Shown: positions 45,283-54,943 of the stretch, piece after piece
Numbering within the stretch: position 1 is the stretch's first letter
Layout of the letters: each line of letters begins with the position of its first letter
DNA from: Salegentibacter holothuriorum
GTDB taxonomy: Bacteria; Bacteroidota; Bacteroidia; Flavobacteriales; Flavobacteriaceae
Direction of reading: 5' to 3'
Assembly: GCF_900168045.1 (NCBI RefSeq)
Contig: NZ_FUYY01000002.1
Coordinates: 62,001-126,000, forward strand
Length of the DNA: 64,000 nt
Position numbers and translations under genes: made by a program
The notes under the pieces: generated by a model
The model's database searches: none
What the model saw: the letters and a program-made list of their open reading frames with translations, nothing else
Told to the model about the DNA's origin: nothing

Positions 45283-47516
45283 TTGTAAATTTTATTTGGC
45301 TTTGGTGTTTTAATTTGAATATTTCCAGGTTTCTGCTTTTCGGGCTTATTAGTCATTTTAAAAATTAACTCCCCTCCAGAAACTATTTCCTTATGAGTTA
45401 TATATGCACGATCCAGCTTTTTACCGTTAAGGTGCACACTTTTCACATAGATATTGTTAGGAGAGAAATCTTTTGTTTTTATGCTAAAAATATTACCCTC
45501 CGGCAAACTTATTTCTGCGTTTTCAAAAAGCGGAGCTCCAAGAATATAAGTACCCTGCGCAGGGTTTACAGGATAAAACCCAAGAGAGCTAAATATATAC
45601 CATGAAGACATTTGTCCGCAATCTTCATTTCCACAATGGCCAGCAGGCTCATTTTTATATTGGGTTGTAAGTATCTCCCTTACCAATTTTTGTGTCTCAG
45701 ACGGATTATTTAAATAATTATATAAATAAGCGACGTGATGACTAGGCTCATTACCATGGGCATATTGGCCAATCATTCCTGTACTAAAAATTGGTAGCTT
45801 ATCTGTGGCCAGTGGATGATAAGCAAACATAGAATCTAATTTTTGCTCAAACCTTTGCTCCCCTCCCACTTCTTTAACCAGTTCCGGAATATCTTGTGGT
45901 ACAAACCAGAAATATTGCCAGGCGTTACTTTCACTAAAATATTTTGTATATTCCTTTGGAATAAAATTCTCTACAAATTCGCCATTTGCAGTTTTGGGAC
46001 GGAAAAAAGTACTTTGTTCATCATAAATATTTTTCCAGTTTTGAGAACGTTCTAAAAAATATTCATAATCTGCAGTTTTACCTAAATCTTTAGCAAACAT
46101 AGCTATGCACCAGTCGTCGTAGGCATATTCCAGCGTTTTTGAAACACTCCAATCTTCATTTTCTTCTCCCGCAGGTACATAACCCAATTCCCGGTAAACG
46201 TCGATTTCCCTGTCATTGGCCATAGCACTTGCTTTACAGGCTTTATAGGCTAAATCGGCATCAAATTCGAAGCCTTTAAAATAAGCATCCACAACCACGG
46301 GTACTGCGTGATATCCCAGCATCATATTGGTTTCGTTTCCTTGCATAGACCAAACCGGAAGCAAACCGGTTTCTTTATAATGAGCTAACATCGATTTTAT
46401 AAAATCTGGCACTTTTTCCTGCTGAATAATAGTATAAAGTGGATGCGCTGCACGAAAAGTATCCCATAACGAAAAGGTATCGTAGCGCTCAAAATCTTTG
46501 GCTTTTTCTACTTCTCCATTTGCACCTTTATAATTTCCATTAGGGTCACTAAGCAGGGTTGGTGCCAACATAGACTGATACATCATGGTATAGAAAACCG
46601 CTTTTTGATCTTTATTGACTGTCTTAATTTTTATTTTCTCCAGTTCATGCTGCCAAACCTCATCGGCCTCTGCGCGGTAACTATCAAAATTAAAATGTGG
46701 GGCTTCTGTTTGCAAACTGGCATAAGCTCCCTTTATATTCGCTGAAGAAACTCCTGTTTTTAGAATGATTTGCTCTCCTGAAGTAGTTTTATAATTCAGG
46801 ATAATTTTAGTATCGGCTGCTGTAATTTGTTTTTCTGAAACCTTTTTTCCGGCTTCGAAAAGCTCAAAATCTTTAAATGGTTTAGAAAACTTCATTACAA
46901 AATAAACCCTTTGATCATTTGCCCATCCGGTAGACTTTCTATAGCCCTCAATCACCGAATCATTTACTACTTTAATATGAGTTTCAGTTGGGCGATCCCA
47001 ATTAAGCGCATAGCCCAAATCAACATGAATTTGAGACCTGGAATCTTCAGGAAAGGTGTATCGTTGTATTCCTGTTCTTTTGGTTGTAGTAAGTTCTGCT
47101 TTAATATCGTAATCTAGCAGTTGCACCGAATAATAACCAGGAGAAGCTTCCTCCTGCTCATGACTAAAATTTGAAAAAGGCTTATTATTATTTTCCGGAA
47201 TTCGTTTAGAAAAACGACTATTGGTTGGCATCACCAAAATATCATAAAGATCTCCTGCACCGGTTCCGGAAAGGTGCATATGGGAAAAACCACTAATTAT
47301 AGAATCCTGGTAAAAGTAACCAGAAATACGATCCCAACCTCCAATCCCATTATCGGGACTTAACTGCAGCATCCCATATGGAACTGTGGCACCGGGATAG
47401 GTATTTCCCGGGCCATCGGTTCCAATAAAAGGGTTTACATATTCCGTAAGTCTTTGCTTTTGGGCAAAAACGGAAACAGTAAACAGCATTAATAAAAACA
47501 AACCTAAATTCTTCAT
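45279..47516 (-). CDS. GH92 alpha-mannosidase (alpha-1,2-type signature)
   Basis: A 745-residue secreted GH92 enzyme (signal ends about VSVFAQ). Motifs are VNPFIGTDGPGNTYPGATVPYGMLQLSPDN, FSLWDTFRAAHPLY, FSESNAWQYFWFVPQD, AHGNEPSHHVAYLYN and GNEDCGQMSSWYIFSSLGFYP (about 629). The HGNEPxHH loop is the pattern described for alpha-1,2-mannosidases in Bacteroides (from memory). The segment before NAWQY reads SES, not the usual EG, so the acid Glu aligns one position differently. The stop abuts the GH20 start by overlap; the GHL10 gene precedes directly. Confidence 0.92.
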   Translation of the reverse strand: MKNLGLFLLMLFTVSVFAQKQRLTEYVNPFIGTDGPGNTYPGATVPYGMLQLSPDNGIGGWDRISGYFYQDSIISGFSHMHLSGTGAGDLYDILVMPTNSRFSKRIPENNNKPFSNFSHEQEEASPGYYSVQLLDYDIKAELTTTKRTGIQRYTFPEDSRSQIHVDLGYALNWDRPTETHIKVVNDSVIEGYRKSTGWANDQRVYFVMKFSKPFKDFELFEAGKKVSEKQITAADTKIILNYKTTSGEQIILKTGVSSANIKGAYASLQTEAPHFNFDSYRAEADEVWQHELEKIKIKTVNKDQKAVFYTMMYQSMLAPTLLSDPNGNYKGANGEVEKAKDFERYDTFSLWDTFRAAHPLYTIIQQEKVPDFIKSMLAHYKETGLLPVWSMQGNETNMMLGYHAVPVVVDAYFKGFEFDADLAYKACKASAMANDREIDVYRELGYVPAGEENEDWSVSKTLEYAYDDWCIAMFAKDLGKTADYEYFLERSQNWKNIYDEQSTFFRPKTANGEFVENFIPKEYTKYFSESNAWQYFWFVPQDIPELVKEVGGEQRFEQKLDSMFAYHPLATDKLPIFSTGMIGQYAHGNEPSHHVAYLYNYLNNPSETQKLVREILTTQYKNEPAGHCGNEDCGQMSSWYIFSSLGFYPVNPAQGTYILGAPLFENAEISLPEGNIFSIKTKDFSPNNIYVKSVHLNGKKLDRAYITHKEIVSGGELIFKMTNKPEKQKPGNIQIKTPKPNKIYK

Positions 47517-48623
47517 CTACTTACTTGCTTCTTTTATAGCTTTTAATTGCTCTTTGGTAAGTGCATTTCCATCAAAAAACGAAATACCTTTAGCACCATT
47601 TTCTTTAGCAAGTTTAATTGCCTCGGTAACATCTTCTCCACTCATAGGAGGTAAATACACTCCCGTATGCAAATCAGTATTTCTGCCTTTTAGATCTTCT
47701 ACACCCTGTTTTGTTGCATATCCAATCCAGTCTAGCTCTTCGTTATAGAAATTATGGTAAATCATTGGTAAAACGGCGTCAATTTTCCATTTATCCCAAC
47801 GTTGTCTCACCATGTGATCTGCCATCTCTGGATAAGGAAATACAGCTGCAGTTAATTCTTTATTATTCGCATGTACAATTTCGTAAGCATCGTTAACTAC
47901 ATCTCTAATTTTATTTAAACGGAATTGCTTCCATTCCATATCTATAGCAGGATTTTCAAAATCTCTCGGGTTTTTGTGGTGAATTTGTTCAAATTCAGCA
48001 ACACAAACATCACAGTAACAGAAATCAAACTCAGCAAGTTCTTCCTCCTGTTCTAAATCATATTTAGGCAATAATCCTATTGGCAAAAAGATATCAGAAA
48101 ACCGTATATAATCAAGGTGTACACTCGCAACACCATCAACCTTAGACAAACCTTCCACTAAACCTAGCACGTGATTTCTTGATTCTTCTCTTGTAGGGCA
48201 TAGCCATTGGTAATAATCTACATAAGGCCTGGTATCGTGAGTAGAATTTCCATCTCTACTTACGGTATACCATTCTGGGTTTTGTAGTGCAACACTATCT
48301 CCCGGGCGGTTCATAGCCATAATCCAGGCGTGTACTTCCAGCCCTTCTTTTTTAGCCAAAGGAGCTAAACGAGAAAGCAACTCAGGATCGGTATTGGTAT
48401 TTATAAGTACCGCTTCAATTCCATTTTCGCTATATTTTTTAAATTCTGAAGTATAAGAAGAGTCTGCTCTTTTTACATCTGCAGTGGTCCAGACCCAGAA
48501 TTTAAAATCTTCCTGTTCTTCTTCAGTATTATTATCCTGATTCTTTTTTGAAGCTGTCGCATTATCCAGGCAGGAAGTAAAACCAAAGGCTAACAAAACA
48601 ATTAATAAAAGTTTAGTTTTCAT
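47517..48623 (-). CDS. GHL10-like putative glycoside hydrolase lipoprotein
   Basis: A 368-residue lipoprotein (MKTKLLLIVLLAFGFTSC, Cys18). Its TIM-barrel pattern is that of the hypothetical GHL10/DUF4015-like group: ENGIEAVLINTNTDP, GLEVHAWIMAMNRPG, VASVHLDYIRF (169-175, with a likely catalytic-pocket Asp), the Cys-rich FCYCDVC (201-207), AVFPYPEMADHM and GAKGISFFDGNAL. Activity has rarely been shown for this group. It sits among N-glycan enzymes with zero spacing, so it may cut a glycan or glycopeptide bond. It is not a classic GH10 xylanase. Confidence 0.7.
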   Translation of the reverse strand: MKTKLLLIVLLAFGFTSCLDNATASKKNQDNNTEEEQEDFKFWVWTTADVKRADSSYTSEFKKYSENGIEAVLINTNTDPELLSRLAPLAKKEGLEVHAWIMAMNRPGDSVALQNPEWYTVSRDGNSTHDTRPYVDYYQWLCPTREESRNHVLGLVEGLSKVDGVASVHLDYIRFSDIFLPIGLLPKYDLEQEEELAEFDFCYCDVCVAEFEQIHHKNPRDFENPAIDMEWKQFRLNKIRDVVNDAYEIVHANNKELTAAVFPYPEMADHMVRQRWDKWKIDAVLPMIYHNFYNEELDWIGYATKQGVEDLKGRNTDLHTGVYLPPMSGEDVTEAIKLAKENGAKGISFFDGNALTKEQLKAIKEASK

Positions 48624-48624
48624 A

Positions 48625-49689
48625 TTATTTATTTTTGGAGGTTAAAATTTTACCATCTTCTCTAATGATATACTGTTTTCCGGTAAATGGACTTTTTACA
48701 GAAATATTCCATCCGGCAAGGTGATTTTCCAGTTTAGGCTGAATGGTCTTACCATTTAATTTAATAGCGCCTTTCTGAATTTCTTTTAGGCTTGACGCCC
48801 ATTTTTCATTTCTATTAAAATAACCTTTCTGCTTTCGGTAGAGCTCATAAAGTTTCCATTTAATCTTTTCGTCTTGAGGTATTTCAAATTCATCGTGCTC
48901 ACCTGCATTTTTAGAAGAAAAGTAAACATAACCCCAATGTTCAGGTTCATGCATATTGATAACTCCCTGAGGGGACCATACCCAATTATATTCGGGTAGG
49001 TATTCTCCATTTTCGGCTTTCTTACGGGAATATGTGCCATCATTAAGATCAAAATCCCAATTTACACGAGAGAAATTAATTCTCCAGAACTCCTCTTCCG
49101 GAATTTCATTATGTGAATTTGCTTCTTTTAAAACATCCCATGGAATAGCAACCTCAACACTCCAAAATTTATCTTCATCTGAAGCATCATTTAAAGTACC
49201 GGAAATATGTACCGCAGATTTCAAGCCTTGAATATCCCAGCTATCAACAATAGGAGCAGGTTCACGATAAGGTTTTACAATAAAAAGGTCCCACACGGTA
49301 TTAAGAGCGTTCACTTCAAACTCCATATAATTATGTGTATCCCCATCTGGATCTATAAAAATTTCAAAATCATTATTGTAAAAGATCACCGTATCTCGCT
49401 GCTTAAGTGTGCCCCAAATATGAGGCTCTTCCATTTTCGCATAGAAATAGAGGTTCTCTTCATCATAAACCATTTTCATATTAGTTTGATATGTTGGGGC
49501 TTTTTCACCTTCAATATCAATAAAATCTTCGCTGTTAGGAGCTTCTTTCCAGGAGGCTTCCTCAGCTTTACCATCTATATTAATCTCCCCAGTAGTTTTA
49601 TAAGCCACATAAGATCTTGGAGGGTTTTGAGCGTAAGCGAAATTCGCTATAAGCACCCCAATAAAAACCAAAAGCAATTTATACTTCAT
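48625..49689 (-). CDS. CBM9-like carbohydrate-binding protein
   Basis: A 354-residue secreted protein (signal ends about NFAYAQ). The N-terminal two-thirds match the CBM9-like domain: GEINIDGKAEEASWKEAP, MVYDEENLYFYAKMEEPHIWG, NNDFEIFIDPDGDTHNYMEFEVNALNTVWDLF and FWSVEVAIPWDVL. A helical tail of unknown role follows. It probably binds the reducing end of a glycan on the surface. It lies 1 nt before the GHL10 gene, which it may assist. Confidence 0.8.
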   Translation of the reverse strand: MKYKLLLVFIGVLIANFAYAQNPPRSYVAYKTTGEINIDGKAEEASWKEAPNSEDFIDIEGEKAPTYQTNMKMVYDEENLYFYAKMEEPHIWGTLKQRDTVIFYNNDFEIFIDPDGDTHNYMEFEVNALNTVWDLFIVKPYREPAPIVDSWDIQGLKSAVHISGTLNDASDEDKFWSVEVAIPWDVLKEANSHNEIPEEEFWRINFSRVNWDFDLNDGTYSRKKAENGEYLPEYNWVWSPQGVINMHEPEHWGYVYFSSKNAGEHDEFEIPQDEKIKWKLYELYRKQKGYFNRNEKWASSLKEIQKGAIKLNGKTIQPKLENHLAGWNISVKSPFTGKQYIIREDGKILTSKNK

Positions 49690-49691
49690 AA

Positions 49692-50672
49692 TTAAAGACT
49701 GTTATTTTTAACGAAATCTATAATCTCACTAAGATGGCCGAAAGCTACCGAGGTCACGGTATCTGCAGCACCATAATAGAGTGCCAGTTTATCTTCCTCC
49801 TCTGAATGTAAAGCCGCACAAGGGAAAAGTACATTTGGCACATCTCCCGTGGTTTCATAAAGTTCTGCCGGAGCCAATAAATAAGGTTGAGAACGGTATT
49901 TCACTTTGTCTGGTTCGTTTTCATCTAGAATAGCAGCACCTACCGAATATCTAAACCCATTACAGGTGTTGATTACCCCATGATAAAAAAGCAACCAACC
50001 TTCTTTGGTTAGGATAGGAACGGGACCAGCCCCAATTTTAGTACACTGCCAGGCGCTTTTTTCAAAGGGAGAAACTTTCATAACACAGCGATGTTCGCCC
50101 CAGTATTTCATATCTGGACTATAGCTAATATAAATATCACCAAAAGGAGTATGACCATTATCACTAGGTCTACTCAACATCGCATACTTCCCGTTTATTT
50201 TCTTTGGAAATAAAACTCCATTACGGTTAAAAGGAAGGAATGCATTTTCACATTGATAAAATTCTTTAAAATCAAAAGTATATCCAATTCCAATTGTTGG
50301 TCCGTGATAACCATTACACCATGTAATCCAGTAACGGTCTTCAATAAAAGTAACTCGCGGATCGTATTTATAGTCTGAATCGATCATTTCAGTATTACCA
50401 GGATTGAAATCTATAGGATTATGCTCTATTTCCCAATCGATTCCATTTTTACTAAATCCGGCAAAAATATTCATTTGCACCGCTTTATTATCACACCTAA
50501 ATACCCCTGCATAACCATCTTTAAAAGGAACCACTGCAGAATTAAAAATACTGTTTGAACTTGGTATGGCATAACGATCAATAATAGGGTTCTCGTTATA
50601 TCGCCACATCACCTCTTTAGAGTTACCTGGTCTATCCTGCCAGGGTATATTATTTTCCATCTTAGTTTTCAT
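49692..50672 (-). CDS. GH130 glycoside phosphorylase (Man-beta-1,4-GlcNAc type)
   Basis: A 326-residue five-blade propeller enzyme with no signal peptide, so cytoplasmic. Visible residues fit GH130_2: catalytic Asp104 in KYDPRV, phosphate/sugar residues Arg150-Asn151 (FNRNG), Arg168 (SRPSD), Lys212, His231 (FYHGV) and Tyr242. The numbering coincides with that I recall for the N-glycan mannoside phosphorylase UhgbMP. It would turn Man-beta-1,4-GlcNAc plus phosphate into mannose-1-phosphate and GlcNAc. A second Met at residue 5 could be the start. It overlaps the symporter gene by 11 bases. Confidence 0.88.
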   Translation of the reverse strand: MKTKMENNIPWQDRPGNSKEVMWRYNENPIIDRYAIPSSNSIFNSAVVPFKDGYAGVFRCDNKAVQMNIFAGFSKNGIDWEIEHNPIDFNPGNTEMIDSDYKYDPRVTFIEDRYWITWCNGYHGPTIGIGYTFDFKEFYQCENAFLPFNRNGVLFPKKINGKYAMLSRPSDNGHTPFGDIYISYSPDMKYWGEHRCVMKVSPFEKSAWQCTKIGAGPVPILTKEGWLLFYHGVINTCNGFRYSVGAAILDENEPDKVKYRSQPYLLAPAELYETTGDVPNVLFPCAALHSEEEDKLALYYGAADTVTSVAFGHLSEIIDFVKNNSL

Positions 50673-52539
50673 ATTTTCTAATTTTGTCTAACCATGTAAA
50701 TTTAAGAATAAGGGAACTTAAAAGAAAGATCAGGAAGGTTAACCCCATTTTCGAATAATCCCGAACTACCAAAAATATTGGTAAAAGTATCATACTGGAT
50801 TGCCATACTATCCCAATAAGGCAGTTTAGCATATCTATCCAGAAATCTTTATTGCTCTCTATTTTAGTGTTTTCTAATTTTAATTCTTTTAATACCGGTT
50901 TCCACAATCCCCATGGCCTTACATTTTTATAAAAACTCTTTAGTGTTTCCATATTTGTTGGGGCTGTAAAATAAGTACCTAAAAAAGACCCTAATAAAGA
51001 GAATACAAAGATAGCCGGAAAAAGGTATATAGCCGGAATATGGGCAATCTCGTACAGAAAGGAATCCGGATTAAAATTATCTTTATTTTGATCTATAAAA
51101 AACTGCGAGGTGGCAATTAATAAACCAGAGAGCATACCCCAGAAATATCCCCAACCATTAAAACGCCACCAAACCCATTTTAGGAAGTTAGCAGCTACAT
51201 ATCCACCATATAGAGCACTAGTGATCCATAGGGTTATAGAGTTAATTGAATCTGCAAAAAAGCCCATAATCACCCCAAGCAAAACCACTAAAATAGAGGT
51301 AATATGACTCGCCTTTATATAATGTCTATCTGTAGCTTTAGGCTTAAAGTATTTTTTATAAATATCGTTTACAATATACGCCGGTCCTGCGTTCACAAAG
51401 GCAGAGAAAGTAGACATAAATGCTGCCAGTAAGCCTGCAAGCAATAAGCCTTTAATCCCTACAGGTACATGATTATTAATTACTTTTGGCAGAATAACCT
51501 CTAAGTCATTTCCAGTTAAACTACCAGAACCAGTCATCTCAGGCGCTACAAAAAACAGCCCTAATAATACTACACCGGCTATCAAAAGATATCTTGGCAC
51601 AAATAATACCAGGTTGGTAAAACCACTCATATATGCCGCTTCTTTTACTGTTCTCGTAGAGAGTATACGCTGCATATCGTAGCTAGGGGTAGGCCCAGCA
51701 ATACTGGCAAAAAAGCCTTTAAATAGCGTCATTCCAATAAAAGCGCCAAACATTTTATAACCCTGGGAATCTATAAGAGCATTAAAAGGTTCTTTTTTTC
51801 CTTCCCAAAAACCTTCAAGTTCGTTACCAAAAGAAACACTTTTCCAGGCTTCAGGTATAAGGTTATTAACTTCGGCATCAGTAAAACTCACAAAAGTATA
51901 ACCAGCCACCAGCAAACCGGCTAGAACCATAATTCCATATTGTAAAACTTCAGTAGTAACTACTGAGAACATCCCTCCTTTAATGGTATAGATGGTAGTA
52001 AAAAAGATTATTAGCAAGGCATAGGATTGCTCAGAATTCAATAAGTTCAGTTCTCCTATATTAAGCGCAAGGTCCCATGGAAGGATCACGGTCATAAACT
52101 TACCTACACCTTCAAAAAAATAAGCAATAAAACCTATGGAAGCAATTACAGCAAAAATAGCCACAATAAGGTGCGAAGCCCTTCCGGCTTTATCGTCACC
52201 AAACCTGGTAAGAATCCATTCAGAGCCTGTCATCACCCCAGAACGTCTAATCCAGACCGCCAGGAACATCATTACAAAAATTTGGTTCCAAATAGGCCAC
52301 ATCCACATAAACATAAAACTCTTAACCCCATACAGGAAGAGAATTCCTACCATCCAGGCAGTTCCAGAAACATCAAACATACCCGAGCCGTTACTCAAAC
52401 CCAGGTAGTACCATTTTATACTATTACCACCCAGGAAATAAGAATCTAAACCTTTGGAAGCCTTCTTTGACACCCATATTCCAATAAAAACTGTAAGGAT
52501 AAGGTAAAGCGCAATAATTAAAACATCTATTAGCTCCAT
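50662..52539 (-). CDS. Sodium:solute symporter (SSS family)
   Basis: A 625-residue inner-membrane protein with about 14-15 helices. The SSS pattern is seen in the N-terminal [31 protein letters not shown] and in [27 protein letters not shown]. It is longer than the usual 500-550 residues because of an extra C-terminal helix pair. The cargo is inferred to be Man-GlcNAc or a similar disaccharide, since the only cytoplasmic enzyme of the locus (GH130) is translationally coupled to it. It lies 3 nt after the first GH92 gene. Confidence 0.9.
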   Translation of the reverse strand: MELIDVLIIALYLILTVFIGIWVSKKASKGLDSYFLGGNSIKWYYLGLSNGSGMFDVSGTAWMVGILFLYGVKSFMFMWMWPIWNQIFVMMFLAVWIRRSGVMTGSEWILTRFGDDKAGRASHLIVAIFAVIASIGFIAYFFEGVGKFMTVILPWDLALNIGELNLLNSEQSYALLIIFFTTIYTIKGGMFSVVTTEVLQYGIMVLAGLLVAGYTFVSFTDAEVNNLIPEAWKSVSFGNELEGFWEGKKEPFNALIDSQGYKMFGAFIGMTLFKGFFASIAGPTPSYDMQRILSTRTVKEAAYMSGFTNLVLFVPRYLLIAGVVLLGLFFVAPEMTGSGSLTGNDLEVILPKVINNHVPVGIKGLLLAGLLAAFMSTFSAFVNAGPAYIVNDIYKKYFKPKATDRHYIKASHITSILVVLLGVIMGFFADSINSITLWITSALYGGYVAANFLKWVWWRFNGWGYFWGMLSGLLIATSQFFIDQNKDNFNPDSFLYEIAHIPAIYLFPAIFVFSLLGSFLGTYFTAPTNMETLKSFYKNVRPWGLWKPVLKELKLENTKIESNKDFWIDMLNCLIGIVWQSSMILLPIFLVVRDYSKMGLTFLIFLLSSLILKFTWLDKIRKYEN

Positions 52540-52542
52540 TAC

Positions 52543-54801
52543 TTAGTCTTTATGGTTAACACCCCAATTTTTATTAGGTGTACTGCCCATCTCAAATACT
52601 AATTCCCCACCTTCTAAAAGTGTCTCATGAGAAATTGTAGTCTGGTTGAAATCTTCACCATTTAGAGTAGCAGACTGGATATAGATATTTTCTTCGGAAA
52701 CCTTATTAGCTATAATTTTAAAACTATTACCGTCTTTTAAGTTAATTGTAGATTTCTCGAATATTGGACTACCTATTTCATATTCAGCTAAAGCTGGATT
52801 AAAAGGATATAGACCCATGGAGCTAAAAACATACCAGGCAGACATTTGCCCCGCATCTTCGTTCCCACTTAAACCATCTGGCTGTGTACTATATTGGGTT
52901 TTTAATATTTCACGAACCCAATATTGTGTTCTCCATGGTTGACCTGCTTTATTAAACAAATAAGCAATATGATGACTAGGCTCATTCCCATGCGCATATT
53001 GCCCAATTAGGCCTGAAATATCTGCCGAAGTATTATCTCCGGTAATTTCAGAACTTTCACTAAACAATTCTTCTAACTTAGCAGTGAACGGCTCAGCTCC
53101 TCCGTGAAGCTCTATTAAACCTTGTGGCTCGTGTAACACAAACCAGCTATGCTGCCATGCATTACCTTCAGTATAATCTGTATTTACTCTATGATTGGAA
53201 TGCTTAGGATCAAAAGGTGTATTCCACTCGCCCGTGGGAGATTTCCCTCTCATAAATCCGGTTTCTGGATCAAAAAGTTCTTTATAAGCCTTAGCTCTTT
53301 CTGAGAAATACCCATAATCTTCTTGTTTCCCTAAAGCTTCAGCCATTTGTGCTACACACCAATCGTTGTAAGCATATTCCAAAGTTTTGGTCACCGATTC
53401 GTTACCTAAGTTATAAGGTATATAACCATACTCCTTTAACTCCTTTAAACTTCTTTGGTCTTGCATCATAGTAACCTTCAAAGCTTCATAAGCTTTTTCT
53501 ACATCAAAACCTTTAATTCCTTTAAAATAAGCTTCAACAATTACAGGAACAGAATGGTAACCAGTCATAGTATTGGTTTCGTTTCCATAAAGCGTCCAAA
53601 CCGGTAAGCTTCCACTTTCCTCGTAATACACCAACATACTATTTACAATATCTGCGGTGATCTCAGGATTGGTTAAAGTCAATAAAGGGTTTTGAGCTCT
53701 AAACGTATCCCAAAGTGATAAGGTAGAATATGTAGTAAAATCTTTTTGAACAATACTATCGTTTTGCAAACGAAATTCTCCGTTTTTATCACTAAAAATA
53801 ACCGGTGCTAATTTTGTATGATAAAGCGCCGAATAGAAAATAGTTTTTAAAGAATCTGTTGGAGATTCTACAATGATATCTGAAAGTGCCTTCTCCCAGG
53901 ATTCGTTAGCTTCTTTTTTAGTGGTATTAAAATTGAAATTAGCATCGCCATCCATATTTTCCCTCGCATTCTCAATACTTACTGAAGAAAGGGCAACAGC
54001 TACCTTCAACTCCTTACTATCTTTATCGAAATAAAGTTGAGCTGAAGTTTTCTTATTACTAACCTCTGATGCTGCTACCGCATTTTTCCCTGAGAACAAT
54101 TCAGATTCTATGATTGGCGCTGAGAACTTAGCGACAAAAAATACTTTTTGATTATTTGCCCAACCAATGCTGTGACGATAACCGGTTATAGTATATTCAT
54201 CTTCTACTTTAATCGCAGTTTCTGTGGGCTCATCCCAGTTTATAGCAAAACCCAGGTCTATTACTACAGATTTTTCTTCTCCTTTCCCAAAGGTATACTT
54301 ATGATAAGCAGTTCTTTGGGTTGCACTAAGCTCTACATTAATATCAAAATCTTCAAGGAATATTTGATAATAGCCAGGCCTGGCGGTTTCATCTATGTGC
54401 GAATATTTAGAGAGGTACGGAATATCTTTTCTTTCCTTTACCTCTTTTCCAAGGTCAATCTTTCTGTTTACGGGCATAAACAAGATATCGGCAAGATCAC
54501 CAATTCCGGTTCCAGAAAGATGCAAATGACTAAAACCTGCAACCAGGGAATCTGAATAATGATAACCAGAAACCCAGTCCCATCCACTAGTACCATTATC
54601 AGGACTCACCTGAACCATACCAAATGGACTGCTTGCACCGGGATAAGTATGGCCATGCCCCCCAGTTCCAATAAAAGGATCTACATAAGAAGTTAATTTT
54701 TTAGTTGATTTTTGAAAATCAGTAGCTTTATCATCTTGTTCTTCACAAGAAACCAATGCCAATAGAAAAATAAAAAAGAGAAGGGGAAATTTTTTAAACA
54801 T
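52543..54801 (-). CDS. GH92 alpha-mannosidase lipoprotein (first gene of the locus)
   Basis: A 752-residue lipoprotein (MFKKFPLLFFIFLLALVSC, Cys19), hence probably at a membrane surface. Motifs are VDPFIGTGGHGHTYPGASSPFGMVQVSPDN, LSLWDTFRAQNPLL, YTEGNAWQHSWFVLHEP, AHGNEPSHHIAYLFN and GNEDAGQMSAWYVFSSMGLYP (about 646). The HGNEPxHH loop suggests alpha-1,2 activity. It heads a nine-gene unit with spacings from overlap to 72 nt. Its 5' region (142 nt) is shared with the divergent LytS-type kinase. Confidence 0.93.
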   Translation of the reverse strand: MFKKFPLLFFIFLLALVSCEEQDDKATDFQKSTKKLTSYVDPFIGTGGHGHTYPGASSPFGMVQVSPDNGTSGWDWVSGYHYSDSLVAGFSHLHLSGTGIGDLADILFMPVNRKIDLGKEVKERKDIPYLSKYSHIDETARPGYYQIFLEDFDINVELSATQRTAYHKYTFGKGEEKSVVIDLGFAINWDEPTETAIKVEDEYTITGYRHSIGWANNQKVFFVAKFSAPIIESELFSGKNAVAASEVSNKKTSAQLYFDKDSKELKVAVALSSVSIENARENMDGDANFNFNTTKKEANESWEKALSDIIVESPTDSLKTIFYSALYHTKLAPVIFSDKNGEFRLQNDSIVQKDFTTYSTLSLWDTFRAQNPLLTLTNPEITADIVNSMLVYYEESGSLPVWTLYGNETNTMTGYHSVPVIVEAYFKGIKGFDVEKAYEALKVTMMQDQRSLKELKEYGYIPYNLGNESVTKTLEYAYNDWCVAQMAEALGKQEDYGYFSERAKAYKELFDPETGFMRGKSPTGEWNTPFDPKHSNHRVNTDYTEGNAWQHSWFVLHEPQGLIELHGGAEPFTAKLEELFSESSEITGDNTSADISGLIGQYAHGNEPSHHIAYLFNKAGQPWRTQYWVREILKTQYSTQPDGLSGNEDAGQMSAWYVFSSMGLYPFNPALAEYEIGSPIFEKSTINLKDGNSFKIIANKVSEENIYIQSATLNGEDFNQTTISHETLLEGGELVFEMGSTPNKNWGVNHKD

Positions 54802-54943
54802 TTTTTTCTTAAGTTATGTTGTATTAAATAAAATACAGGTAGATATTTCATAAATATTTATATATTCAGCCACCCAAAAAATAATATTAGACAAACAACA
54901 TTTAAAAAAAGCCGAATAGCCAAAAACTATCTTTTTCCATTCT

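Noticed and set aside
47517-48623. Classic GH10 xylanase
   Set aside because: The catalytic Glu motifs of GH10 are absent; the pattern fits the GHL10/DUF4015-like group, and no xylan genes are near.
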